DNA from: Euryarchaeota archaeon UBA40
GTDB lineage: Archaea > Thermoplasmatota > Poseidoniia > Poseidoniales > Thalassarchaeaceae
DNA length: 6,747 nucleotides
Direction: 5' to 3'
NCBI GenBank assembly: GCA_002506875.1
Contig: DAYJ01000091.1
Location: forward strand, 2,546 to 9,292
Every line of letters begins with the position of its first letter. Position 1 is the first letter of the stretch. The notes under the pieces are model-generated. The model saw only the letters and a list, made by a program, of their open reading frames with translations, searched no databases and had not been told where the DNA came from. The translations under genes and the position numbers were made by a program. Shown here one piece after another: positions 1 to 5,846 of this stretch.

Positions 1-1206
1 TCCTCCTCTAGTGGGGGCGCAGCAGTTAGCAACATGGATTCTGAAGATGGAGGCTACACATACGCTTCCAATGTGGACAACCATCGATCTCTGATGGCTG
101 ACATGTGTGACATCAAGACCTACGCTAATGCAGCCCAGTGGACTGCAGCAAAGGACGTCTACCAGAACGGTAAGAACGCACCTAAGAGCGACGGTTCCTA
201 CCGCACCCTTGCAGGTTTCGCTGCAGCAACTGGTAAGAATCACAACTACGACAATTACTACGGAATGAATGGATCCGTCGATGCTCACATCATGGCTGCT
301 CTTGATGGGACTGGCGACTTCGCTGGCACATCCGACACAGTTCGATACCAGGGTGTTGCAAAGCTTACTGCTAACATGGCAATGGTTGCTTACACTATCC
401 ACGAGTTGAACTCTGCAGTAGCAAAGGCTGAGGCAGGAAATCAGGACAATGACTCCGGTGCACCTCACAACTGGGATGAGGGCTGGGCTTTCTTCCACGG
501 CCCTGATGAGAACGTGGGTTGCGGTCCTGTCTCTACTCTTAACAAGAGAGGCGCTGACTTTGGAACCGAAACTAACGCTACCGGCGGCATGGCAAACACA
601 ACGCACGCTATCCAGCAGGCAATGATCACTGGTCTAGCAGACCTACAGAATAACAACAGTGCAGGATACAATGCTGCGGTTGACACAGTCGCCAAGAACG
701 TCGTCATTGCTTACTCCCAAGCAATCCTGAAGTACACTTCGAAGATGGATTCAAGCACTGATGCTGCGAAGTATCAGGCAGAGGCTTACGCATTCTGGAA
801 GACCATCGAGGCATACGCGGGAGATTACACTGATGCATGCTACAACAACAAGACTCACGGAATGGCATATGTCGGCGATGCTTCTTCTGGAGCGGTTTGC
901 GATAACTTCGCATGGTATGATAACTTCTCTATGGGCCCAGGTCCTGCATTCACTGGATGTTACAACGTTGTAAGTCACACAGTTGCTACTGGTGTGAACG
1001 AGTCCCAATGTAACGACGGATTTGGTTCAGTAGGATCTACTGGCATGCCGATGTACTACAACAACTACGCTGCAGGTCAGATGAACGGTATTCTCAACCT
1101 AACAGACGCTAACCAGCTTGGTACCTCCTACGATGTATCAGCATGGTTGGCTCCTGTATGGGCGCAATACGGAATCACCGCTGAAGAAATCGGGTCTTAC
1201 TCCTGA
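1..1206 (+). CDS. FEA1-like low-iron-inducible secreted protein (5' partial)
   Basis: The frame is open from base 1, and the residues before the first Met (position 34) are a Ser/Gly/Ala stretch (SSSSGGAAVSN) typical of the linker after a lipoprotein or signal-peptide cleavage site. The true start is therefore upstream of the window. Numbering from Met 34, 390 residues are visible. They are mostly helical, with an N-terminal block YANAAQWTAAKDVYQNGKN followed by KSDGSYRTLAGFA (about 30-63), a Trp/Asp/Glu block HNWDEGWAFFHG (145-156), and a related AEAYAFWKTIEAYAG block (249-263). This pattern resembles the FEA1 family, iron-assimilating periplasmic proteins induced by low iron in Chlamydomonas and other algae; the match is from memory. 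Six cysteines (25, 163, 269, 289, 309, 326) could form disulfides, fitting an extracellular location. It ends in tandem TGA TGA. Codon use is strongly biased: all 14 Lys codons are AAG and 24 of 27 Tyr codons are TAC, unlike the genes downstream, suggesting high expression. The adjacent transferrin-like and FecB-like genes support an iron role. A distant imelysin-type helical protein is the main alternative. Confidence 0.6.
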   Translation, partial: SSSSGGAAVSNMDSEDGGYTYASNVDNHRSLMADMCDIKTYANAAQWTAAKDVYQNGKNAPKSDGSYRTLAGFAAATGKNHNYDNYYGMNGSVDAHIMAALDGTGDFAGTSDTVRYQGVAKLTANMAMVAYTIHELNSAVAKAEAGNQDNDSGAPHNWDEGWAFFHGPDENVGCGPVSTLNKRGADFGTETNATGGMANTTHAIQQAMITGLADLQNNNSAGYNAAVDTVAKNVVIAYSQAILKYTSKMDSSTDAAKYQAEAYAFWKTIEAYAGDYTDACYNNKTHGMAYVGDASSGAVCDNFAWYDNFSMGPGPAFTGCYNVVSHTVATGVNESQCNDGFGSVGSTGMPMYYNNYAAGQMNGILNLTDANQLGTSYDVSAWLAPVWAQYGITAEEIGSYS

Positions 1207-1241
1207 TGATATGGAGTGAATTACAATCGCGAACACGCACC

Positions 1242-1320
1242 GTACGCGGTCTACCGGCTGATCCGTTTGAGAGGCTAACCAACTCTCAATGTCCTCGGAC
1301 GGGGACGGTGGACCGCGCAC
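1242..1320. repeat. Long-range inverted repeat (stem arms 1242-1251 / 1311-1320)
   Basis: GTACGCGGTC at 1242-1251 is complementary to GACCGCGCAC at 1311-1320 at 9 of 10 positions, with one A-C mismatch. A second complementary pair, CACCGT (1238-1243) and ACGGTG (1305-1310), cannot nest with the first, so the two would be alternative or pseudoknotted. The 7-bp hairpin at 1267-1289 sits inside. No T-run follows, so it is not a bacterial-type intrinsic terminator. Its role is unknown. Confidence 0.45.
1267..1289. promoter_or_regulatory. Inverted repeat, possible metal-regulator operator or RNA hairpin
   Basis: TTGAGAG (1267-1273) and CTCTCAA (1283-1289) are perfect inverted repeats separated by 9 bases. 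Bases 1272-1280 read AGGCTAACC, identical to a 9-base core of the DtxR/IdeR iron-regulator operator. Aligned over the full 19-base consensus, only about 12 positions agree. It lies 67-89 bp upstream of the preferred transferrin start, a plausible place for an operator. It could equally be just a hairpin in the transcript. Confidence 0.3.
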
Positions 1321-1341
1321 TGGTGTGGTGATTAGAGAATA

Positions 1342-1346
1342 AAGGA
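1342..1346 (+). promoter_or_regulatory. Ribosome binding site deciding the transferrin start
   Basis: AAGGA directly abuts the upstream ATG at 1347, leaving no spacer, but lies 9 bases from the in-frame ATG at 1356. That spacing is normal, so 1356 is favoured. Both starts give a usable lipoprotein signal peptide. Confidence 0.5.
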
Positions 1347-1355
1347 ATGATTGAG

Positions 1356-3452
1356 ATGATAGCGAACAAAAAAAGAGCAATTTCCCTGGCAATTCTGATG
1401 GTTGTTGGGATGTCTGCCGGATGCCTTTCTAGTGACACAGTTTCGTCTACAGATGACGGTTTGGCTGAGAATCCCGTGGATAGTTTGGTTATTGCATTCG
1501 AAGTGAAGGATACATACACTAACATCGATGATAACCCTCAACGTTTAGCCGACTATCTCGCTGAGAAGCTGGATGCCCCCGTAACTTTGTACCCGGTTGA
1601 TTCCGAAGGTGCAGCCATGGAGGCTTTGCGCTTTGGTAATGCGGATATCGGTTTCATGGATGGTGGGGCTGCATGGATTGGCTGGCAACAGTATGATCTT
1701 GGTGTACTTGCTTCTGAGACCAAACCTGATGGGCGAACATGGTATGGGGCTCGTGCAGTTGTAATGGCTGATTCAGATATTGCTGCTGCTGATCTTGATA
1801 ATGATTCAGTCACCGATCCATTTGCCCTTTTCCAGGGTAAGACCTCGTGCCATACTGGTTGGTTGAAGTCAGCTGGAATGTTGCTTCCCATGGGCTACCT
1901 CATTGGAAATGGATATGCAAATGTAATCGGAGACCCGAATGATGTTGATTCGATGAGAAATACAATTTTCAATTATTTCAATGAAAACGCATCAATCCCT
2001 GAGTCAGGAGAATTGTACTATAGTTACAAGGGTGCACTTCGTTGTCTTTCCGAAGATCGTGGAGATATTGCATTTGTTGCAGATACAACACTTGACTACT
2101 ATTGCGTTGATCGTAAAGAGAGCAACTCTTGGTGCCTAGATGAGGATTTGTATCACGAATTGCCTTTATTTGGAAAGGCTCCTGGACACCCCGTCATGTA
2201 TAATCCAGCCTTGATGAGCACTGAGAAGGCAGATGCCATACGTGATGCATTGGTTGGAATGGAAGATGATGATGTAGGCGATGATATCCTAGATGATATC
2301 GTCAATTCACCACGTGGTATCGTGGATGTAGGTGGCACTGAAGCCCACCTTGGCACATATTCGGCAGCGATTAGGAATATTCCTGGAATTCAGGCATACT
2401 TCGGCGGTAACTATGGCATTGTATCAAATTCTACACCTACTAAGGATACAATCAGAATTGCATACGAGGTCAAGGATACATACACAAATGTGGATGCGAA
2501 CCCTCAGATTCTAGCAGATCGCCTTTCTGATAGATTGGGCGTAAATGTGGAACTTTACGATGTTAGTTCTGAAGGTGCTATTCTCGAGGCTCTTAGATTT
2601 GGTAATGCAGATATTGGATTCATGGATGGAGGAGCCGCCTGGGTAGGATGGAAGGAATACGGTCTAGCTGCGTTAGCTGCTGATTTGAAGCCTGATGGCC
2701 GTTCATATTACGGTGCACAAGCGTATGTCCGAGCAGATAGTGACATCGCAGCAGCATATCTTGATGATGATCCATCTACTGACCCTTACGAGCTCTTCAG
2801 AGGGAAGACGCCTTGTCATACAGGTTGGCTAAAATCCGCAGGTATGCTTCTTCCGATGGGTTTCTTGATTGGTAACGGATATGCTGAAGTTGTTGGTGAC
2901 CCAGATGATGTATCATCTCTTAGGGACACCATCTACAATTTCTTCAATGAAAATGCGTCTATTCCAGAATCTGGTGATTTGTACTACAGCTATGAAGGTG
3001 CATTGCGTTGTATGTCCTCAGGTCGAGGAGATATCGCATTTATTGCTGACTCTACCTATGAATTCTATTGTGTTGATCGAAATCGAAATTGGTGCTTAGA
3101 GGATGGCGAATATTTAGCCCTCCCTGTCTTTGGCAAGGCGCCCAGTCACCCTGTGATGTATAACCCAGAATTGCTTGATATGCCAACAAGGGCTGCACTT
3201 CTTGAAGAATTGATGGCGATGAACTACGAATCTTGGATCGATGAAGGAGATGGTTATTGTTACAATACCAATACACGAGTTATTGATGCTAATCTAACTC
3301 AGAGTAACTGCGGTAGTTCGATTCTTTCCGAGGTGCTGAATACTGGTGGTTTGATTGCAGTAAATACTCAGGAACACATGGGAAGTTACTCTGATTCGAT
3401 TTCGAATGTCCCTGGCATTTCAGCATATTTCGAAGATAGATACGATATCTGA
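1356..3452 (+). CDS. Two-lobed transferrin-like (PhnD/SsuA/transferrin family) iron-binding lipoprotein
   Basis: The product (698 residues from ATG 1356; ATG 1347 is the alternative) starts with basic NKKR, a hydrophobic stretch and a lipobox MSAGC with Cys 23, so it should be a lipid-anchored surface protein. An acidic Ser/Thr linker leads to two tandem lobes, about 44-352 and 365-695. Each lobe follows the transferrin order: MDGGAAW with Asp (102; 424), YGA with Tyr (130; 452), CHTGWLKSAGMLLPMG with anion-site Thr (167; 489), an NFF/NYFNENASIP segment, YSYxGALRC with Tyr (224; 546) then GDIAF, and APxHPVMYN with His (278; 598). These match human transferrin Asp63, Tyr95, Thr120, Tyr188 and His249; Arg124 is Lys in both lobes (171; 493). 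Cysteines 165/230 and 250/260, and their lobe-2 equivalents, match the Cys118-Cys194 and Cys227-Cys241 disulfides. The likely role (inference) is binding Fe(III), with a carbonate-like anion, at the cell surface. The fold is shared with phosphonate-binding PhnD, the likely automatic label, but the full iron-ligand set argues against a phosphonate role. It is followed after 6 bp by the next gene. Confidence 0.85.
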   Translation: MIANKKRAISLAILMVVGMSAGCLSSDTVSSTDDGLAENPVDSLVIAFEVKDTYTNIDDNPQRLADYLAEKLDAPVTLYPVDSEGAAMEALRFGNADIGFMDGGAAWIGWQQYDLGVLASETKPDGRTWYGARAVVMADSDIAAADLDNDSVTDPFALFQGKTSCHTGWLKSAGMLLPMGYLIGNGYANVIGDPNDVDSMRNTIFNYFNENASIPESGELYYSYKGALRCLSEDRGDIAFVADTTLDYYCVDRKESNSWCLDEDLYHELPLFGKAPGHPVMYNPALMSTEKADAIRDALVGMEDDDVGDDILDDIVNSPRGIVDVGGTEAHLGTYSAAIRNIPGIQAYFGGNYGIVSNSTPTKDTIRIAYEVKDTYTNVDANPQILADRLSDRLGVNVELYDVSSEGAILEALRFGNADIGFMDGGAAWVGWKEYGLAALAADLKPDGRSYYGAQAYVRADSDIAAAYLDDDPSTDPYELFRGKTPCHTGWLKSAGMLLPMGFLIGNGYAEVVGDPDDVSSLRDTIYNFFNENASIPESGDLYYSYEGALRCMSSGRGDIAFIADSTYEFYCVDRNRNWCLEDGEYLALPVFGKAPSHPVMYNPELLDMPTRAALLEELMAMNYESWIDEGDGYCYNTNTRVIDANLTQSNCGSSILSEVLNTGGLIAVNTQEHMGSYSDSISNVPGISAYFEDRYDI
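1485..2411 (+). repeat. Transferrin-like lobe 1 (tandem protein repeat, copy 1)
   Basis: This segment encodes residues 44-352 of the lipoprotein. It aligns without gaps to copy 2 over 210 residues (44-253 against 366-575) with about 151 identities by hand count. It ends with a GTYSAAIRNIPGIQAYF closing segment that also ends copy 2. It carries a very acidic stretch at residues 303-315 that copy 2 lacks. Confidence 0.85.
2448..3440 (+). repeat. Transferrin-like lobe 2 (tandem protein repeat, copy 2)
   Basis: This segment encodes residues 365-695. It has all the predicted iron ligands of copy 1. It differs by a 2-residue deletion between the third and fourth cysteines and by an insertion near residues 633-655 that brings an extra cysteine pair (635, 652). 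A short Ser/Thr linker (residues 356-364) joins it to copy 1. Confidence 0.85.
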
Positions 3453-3458
3453 TTCTGG

Positions 3459-5840
3459 ATGGGGGCTAGGCCGAAAATGGTCAGCAGTAGAGTTGTTGTT
3501 GTCTGTATTTTGGCCCTCTTGCTTTCATCCGTTAACGTGCACTCCGAATCAAACACATCGGAAAGTTACACTCTATCTGGATATGTATTGTTACCTGATG
3601 GCTCCCCTGCTGATGCAACATCGGTCAAACTAGTCCCAATGGATTCCGTATGGACTGATCAAAATGGATTCTATTCCATCCCCGACGTATCCATTGGTGA
3701 GCATATAATCCGAGCTTATTTCATGAATAACGGGCACACAGTCGCTTACAGATCTGTAGTTGTAGATGGCGATGTTGAATTAAATTGGACCGTGGGTAAA
3801 AATTGGGTCATTCCAAGAACGGTTGAGAATCTCACCGTCGCTGATTATAATCTCACATCGGTTTCAATATACGAAAACAGCGAGATTACTGATTTAGATG
3901 AGGGTGTTGCGTATCTAGGGCCATATGATATCGGGAATTATTACACATTGATTGGCACATTCGATGATGCTGAAGAAACAACTCAGCAGTTTCATTTCCA
4001 AGTATCTGAAGGTTCTACCACGTATCCTCGTCCGAATGAATTCACTTTCCAATACGGCATGAATAACCTGTATGGTTTTCTTACAGATTCAACAGGTGTA
4101 CCAATGAATGAGGTGTTGGTCAGTATCGAGAATCAGACAGTATCGACAAATACTGATGGATTCTATCTTCTTCAAGATCTTGAGATTGGGAATACATACA
4201 ATGTGAGCTTCAAACAAGGTAATGTCGAGGTCTTTCAAACTGTGAGCAAAGAAATCTTTTCTGGTTCAGGATGGTTCAATGTGTCATCTATGATGGATGT
4301 CGAATTACCTGAATCACCTTATTTCCACCTCTCACTAGATACTTGTTCCCTGGTTTACTCGTATGAAATTAAGTGGGAAGGGGGGAACTTCACAGAATAT
4401 TTCTCAGTGTATCAAGGTGAAATTTCTGACGATAACACTCCTATATACACCGGTACACAAAAATCGATTAACTGGGTTCTTACTGGCGCAGGCACATTTG
4501 AATTCAACATCATTGCAGTAAATTCGAATGGATCAACTGAATCGTCCCAACCCTTCGTACTAATTGTCCTCCCTCCCTCTCAATCAGATGATTTGTGGTC
4601 TGAAGGCATGAGCTGGGATTATGCTCTGACACATACCCCATTGAGTCCCGATGGTGTGCATAACCGGACAATCACTGCGATTTCGACTGAAACAATCGAG
4701 GATGCCTTTGGTAGCATGAGAGAATCGTATCTTGTCCGAGTTACGGATGGTGTCGATGAAGAAGGTGTGCAAAGGTATCGTTGGGTTGACAAGAGTAATT
4801 TGTTGATGATCAAGACATATTGGGCGGATGCCCCAAGTTCATCATCGTACTACCAAGAAGGGACACTCGGTTGGGAATTTACTGATTCTGAAGGGAACGA
4901 GGCATCCTTGTTATCAGGTGTTCAGCCCATTGAACTTCATTTCAATCGAACTAACGTCATTGGCGTTCCTGGACACCCAAACGGTTACGATGACACCGTC
5001 AATATTGTCTCTATATCCTATGATGTTGAGGTATCAACACCAGCTGGTTCATTCATGACAACCTACATTTCGATAACAGATGCATCTGATGGAATTAAGT
5101 CATGGGAATTGTGGTACAATCATACTGTGAGGAATTGGGTGAAGATAATCGATAGGCTTCCAGGCTCACATTCTGATTCAGTTGAATATGTATTGACCGC
5201 TTTTGAGGTCCCAGTTTCCCCTCAATTCTTAGTCGAAGATTCATCGATTGATACGAAAAATTTCAGAATCTATTGGTCATATTTCCAGGGGGCTGAATCG
5301 TACAAATTGATTCATAATGGAGTAGTTACTTATGCGGGCCCTTACAATAGTTATGAGGTGACGAATCTGGAGGACGGTGAACACCATTTTGAGATTGTTG
5401 CGATTATGAATTCTGATTACCCACCAGAGTTACGCACAGTCATAGGAAATAGCCTAAACCTATCAGTTCTATTCGTTCAAAATGCTCCGATTCTTGAAAT
5501 TGAGAATCAGAATCTCACTATTGGTTCATCCAAATTAGTTACTTGGTCTGAAATTGATGGTTCTCAAGGTTATGTTCTAGGCGTTATACTCCCTGATGGA
5601 TCGTATTATGAGGCCTACAATGGGAGCGACAATAGCTTTGAGTTGGAGATTGACCATATCGGTCAACATAGAATTCGCGTCATGGTGTTAATGGATGATG
5701 GCACTAATTCCGGGTGGTCCGAATCTGTATTCTTGCTAGCTGATGGGGATACAAATAATGCCTCTTTGGGCACGGTGGTCTTCGGATTCGTACTTCTCAT
5801 AGTATTGCTAATATCAATTTCACCGCCCAGGAAGGTCTGA
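3459..5840 (+). CDS. Large secreted beta-sandwich protein with C-terminal membrane anchor, function unknown
   Basis: I do not recognise a named family for the whole protein (793 residues). A signal peptide with core VVVVCILALLL (12-22) is followed by a carboxypeptidase-regulatory-like domain (about 36-112, with LSGYVLLPDGSPADATSVKL and TDQNGFYSIPDVSIGEH). A second copy lies at about 203-283 (LYGFLTDSTGVPMNEVLVSI, TNTDGFYLLQDLEIG). A fibronectin-III-like region spans about 288-372. A region at about 375-585 starts WSEGMSWDYAL and contains STPAGSFMTTYISI and WYNHTVRNWVKII, a pattern seen in secreted beta-barrel-like domains of unknown function. Two more fibronectin-III-like regions cover about 588-761. 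One hydrophobic helix (about 769-787) and a tail ending PPRKV place the body outside the cell. About 16 N-x-S/T sequons suggest glycosylation. It starts 6 bp after the transferrin gene; ATG 3477 (Met 7) is an alternative start. A scaffold or docking role for the iron proteins is inference. Confidence 0.7.
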   Translation: MGARPKMVSSRVVVVCILALLLSSVNVHSESNTSESYTLSGYVLLPDGSPADATSVKLVPMDSVWTDQNGFYSIPDVSIGEHIIRAYFMNNGHTVAYRSVVVDGDVELNWTVGKNWVIPRTVENLTVADYNLTSVSIYENSEITDLDEGVAYLGPYDIGNYYTLIGTFDDAEETTQQFHFQVSEGSTTYPRPNEFTFQYGMNNLYGFLTDSTGVPMNEVLVSIENQTVSTNTDGFYLLQDLEIGNTYNVSFKQGNVEVFQTVSKEIFSGSGWFNVSSMMDVELPESPYFHLSLDTCSLVYSYEIKWEGGNFTEYFSVYQGEISDDNTPIYTGTQKSINWVLTGAGTFEFNIIAVNSNGSTESSQPFVLIVLPPSQSDDLWSEGMSWDYALTHTPLSPDGVHNRTITAISTETIEDAFGSMRESYLVRVTDGVDEEGVQRYRWVDKSNLLMIKTYWADAPSSSSYYQEGTLGWEFTDSEGNEASLLSGVQPIELHFNRTNVIGVPGHPNGYDDTVNIVSISYDVEVSTPAGSFMTTYISITDASDGIKSWELWYNHTVRNWVKIIDRLPGSHSDSVEYVLTAFEVPVSPQFLVEDSSIDTKNFRIYWSYFQGAESYKLIHNGVVTYAGPYNSYEVTNLEDGEHHFEIVAIMNSDYPPELRTVIGNSLNLSVLFVQNAPILEIENQNLTIGSSKLVTWSEIDGSQGYVLGVILPDGSYYEAYNGSDNSFELEIDHIGQHRIRVMVLMDDGTNSGWSESVFLLADGDTNNASLGTVVFGFVLLIVLLISISPPRKV

Positions 5841-5846
5841 TTACAA

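Larger units (their letters stand above)
1207..1346. other. GC-rich structured spacer between genes 1 and 2
   Basis: This 140-bp gap has no convincing coding frame. It holds a perfect 7-bp inverted repeat and a longer imperfect pair of arms enclosing it, both listed separately. Apart from AT-rich patches at about 1218-1227 and 1329-1343 it is GC-rich. No clear archaeal BRE/TATA box is visible, although either AT-rich patch could hold a weak one. It could be the 5' leader and promoter of the transferrin operon, the 3' end of gene 1, or a small RNA. Confidence 0.5.

Noticed and set aside
34..36. ATG at 34 as the start of the first gene
   Set aside because: The frame is open upstream to base 1, the preceding residues look like a post-signal linker, and no signal peptide follows this Met, which a secreted protein would need.
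465..707. Reverse-strand open frame within gene 1
   Set aside because: It lies opposite a strongly codon-biased gene, has no recognisable domain, and is a shadow frame.
1267..1289. Intrinsic terminator after the first gene
   Set aside because: The hairpin is short with a 9-base loop and is not followed by a T-run.
1237..1320. tRNA gene in the spacer
   Set aside because: Paired arms of about 10 bases looked like an acceptor stem, but no T-arm GTTCGA-type loop or anticodon arm is found on either strand.
2280..2300. Direct repeat GATGATATC twice, 3 bases apart
   Set aside because: It lies inside a low-complexity acidic coding stretch (DDDVGDDILDD) of lobe 1 and is explained by repeated Asp codons; it shows no mobile or CRISPR character.
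1356..3452. Phosphonate/phosphite-binding PhnD assignment for the two-lobed protein
   Set aside because: The fold is shared, but both lobes keep the transferrin iron ligands, anion Thr and matching cysteines, and the neighbours are iron-related. PhnD is likely only an automatic label.
4584..4813. Two overlapping reverse-strand open frames within gene 3
   Set aside because: They are antisense to a continuous 793-residue frame with clear domain structure and show no family features.
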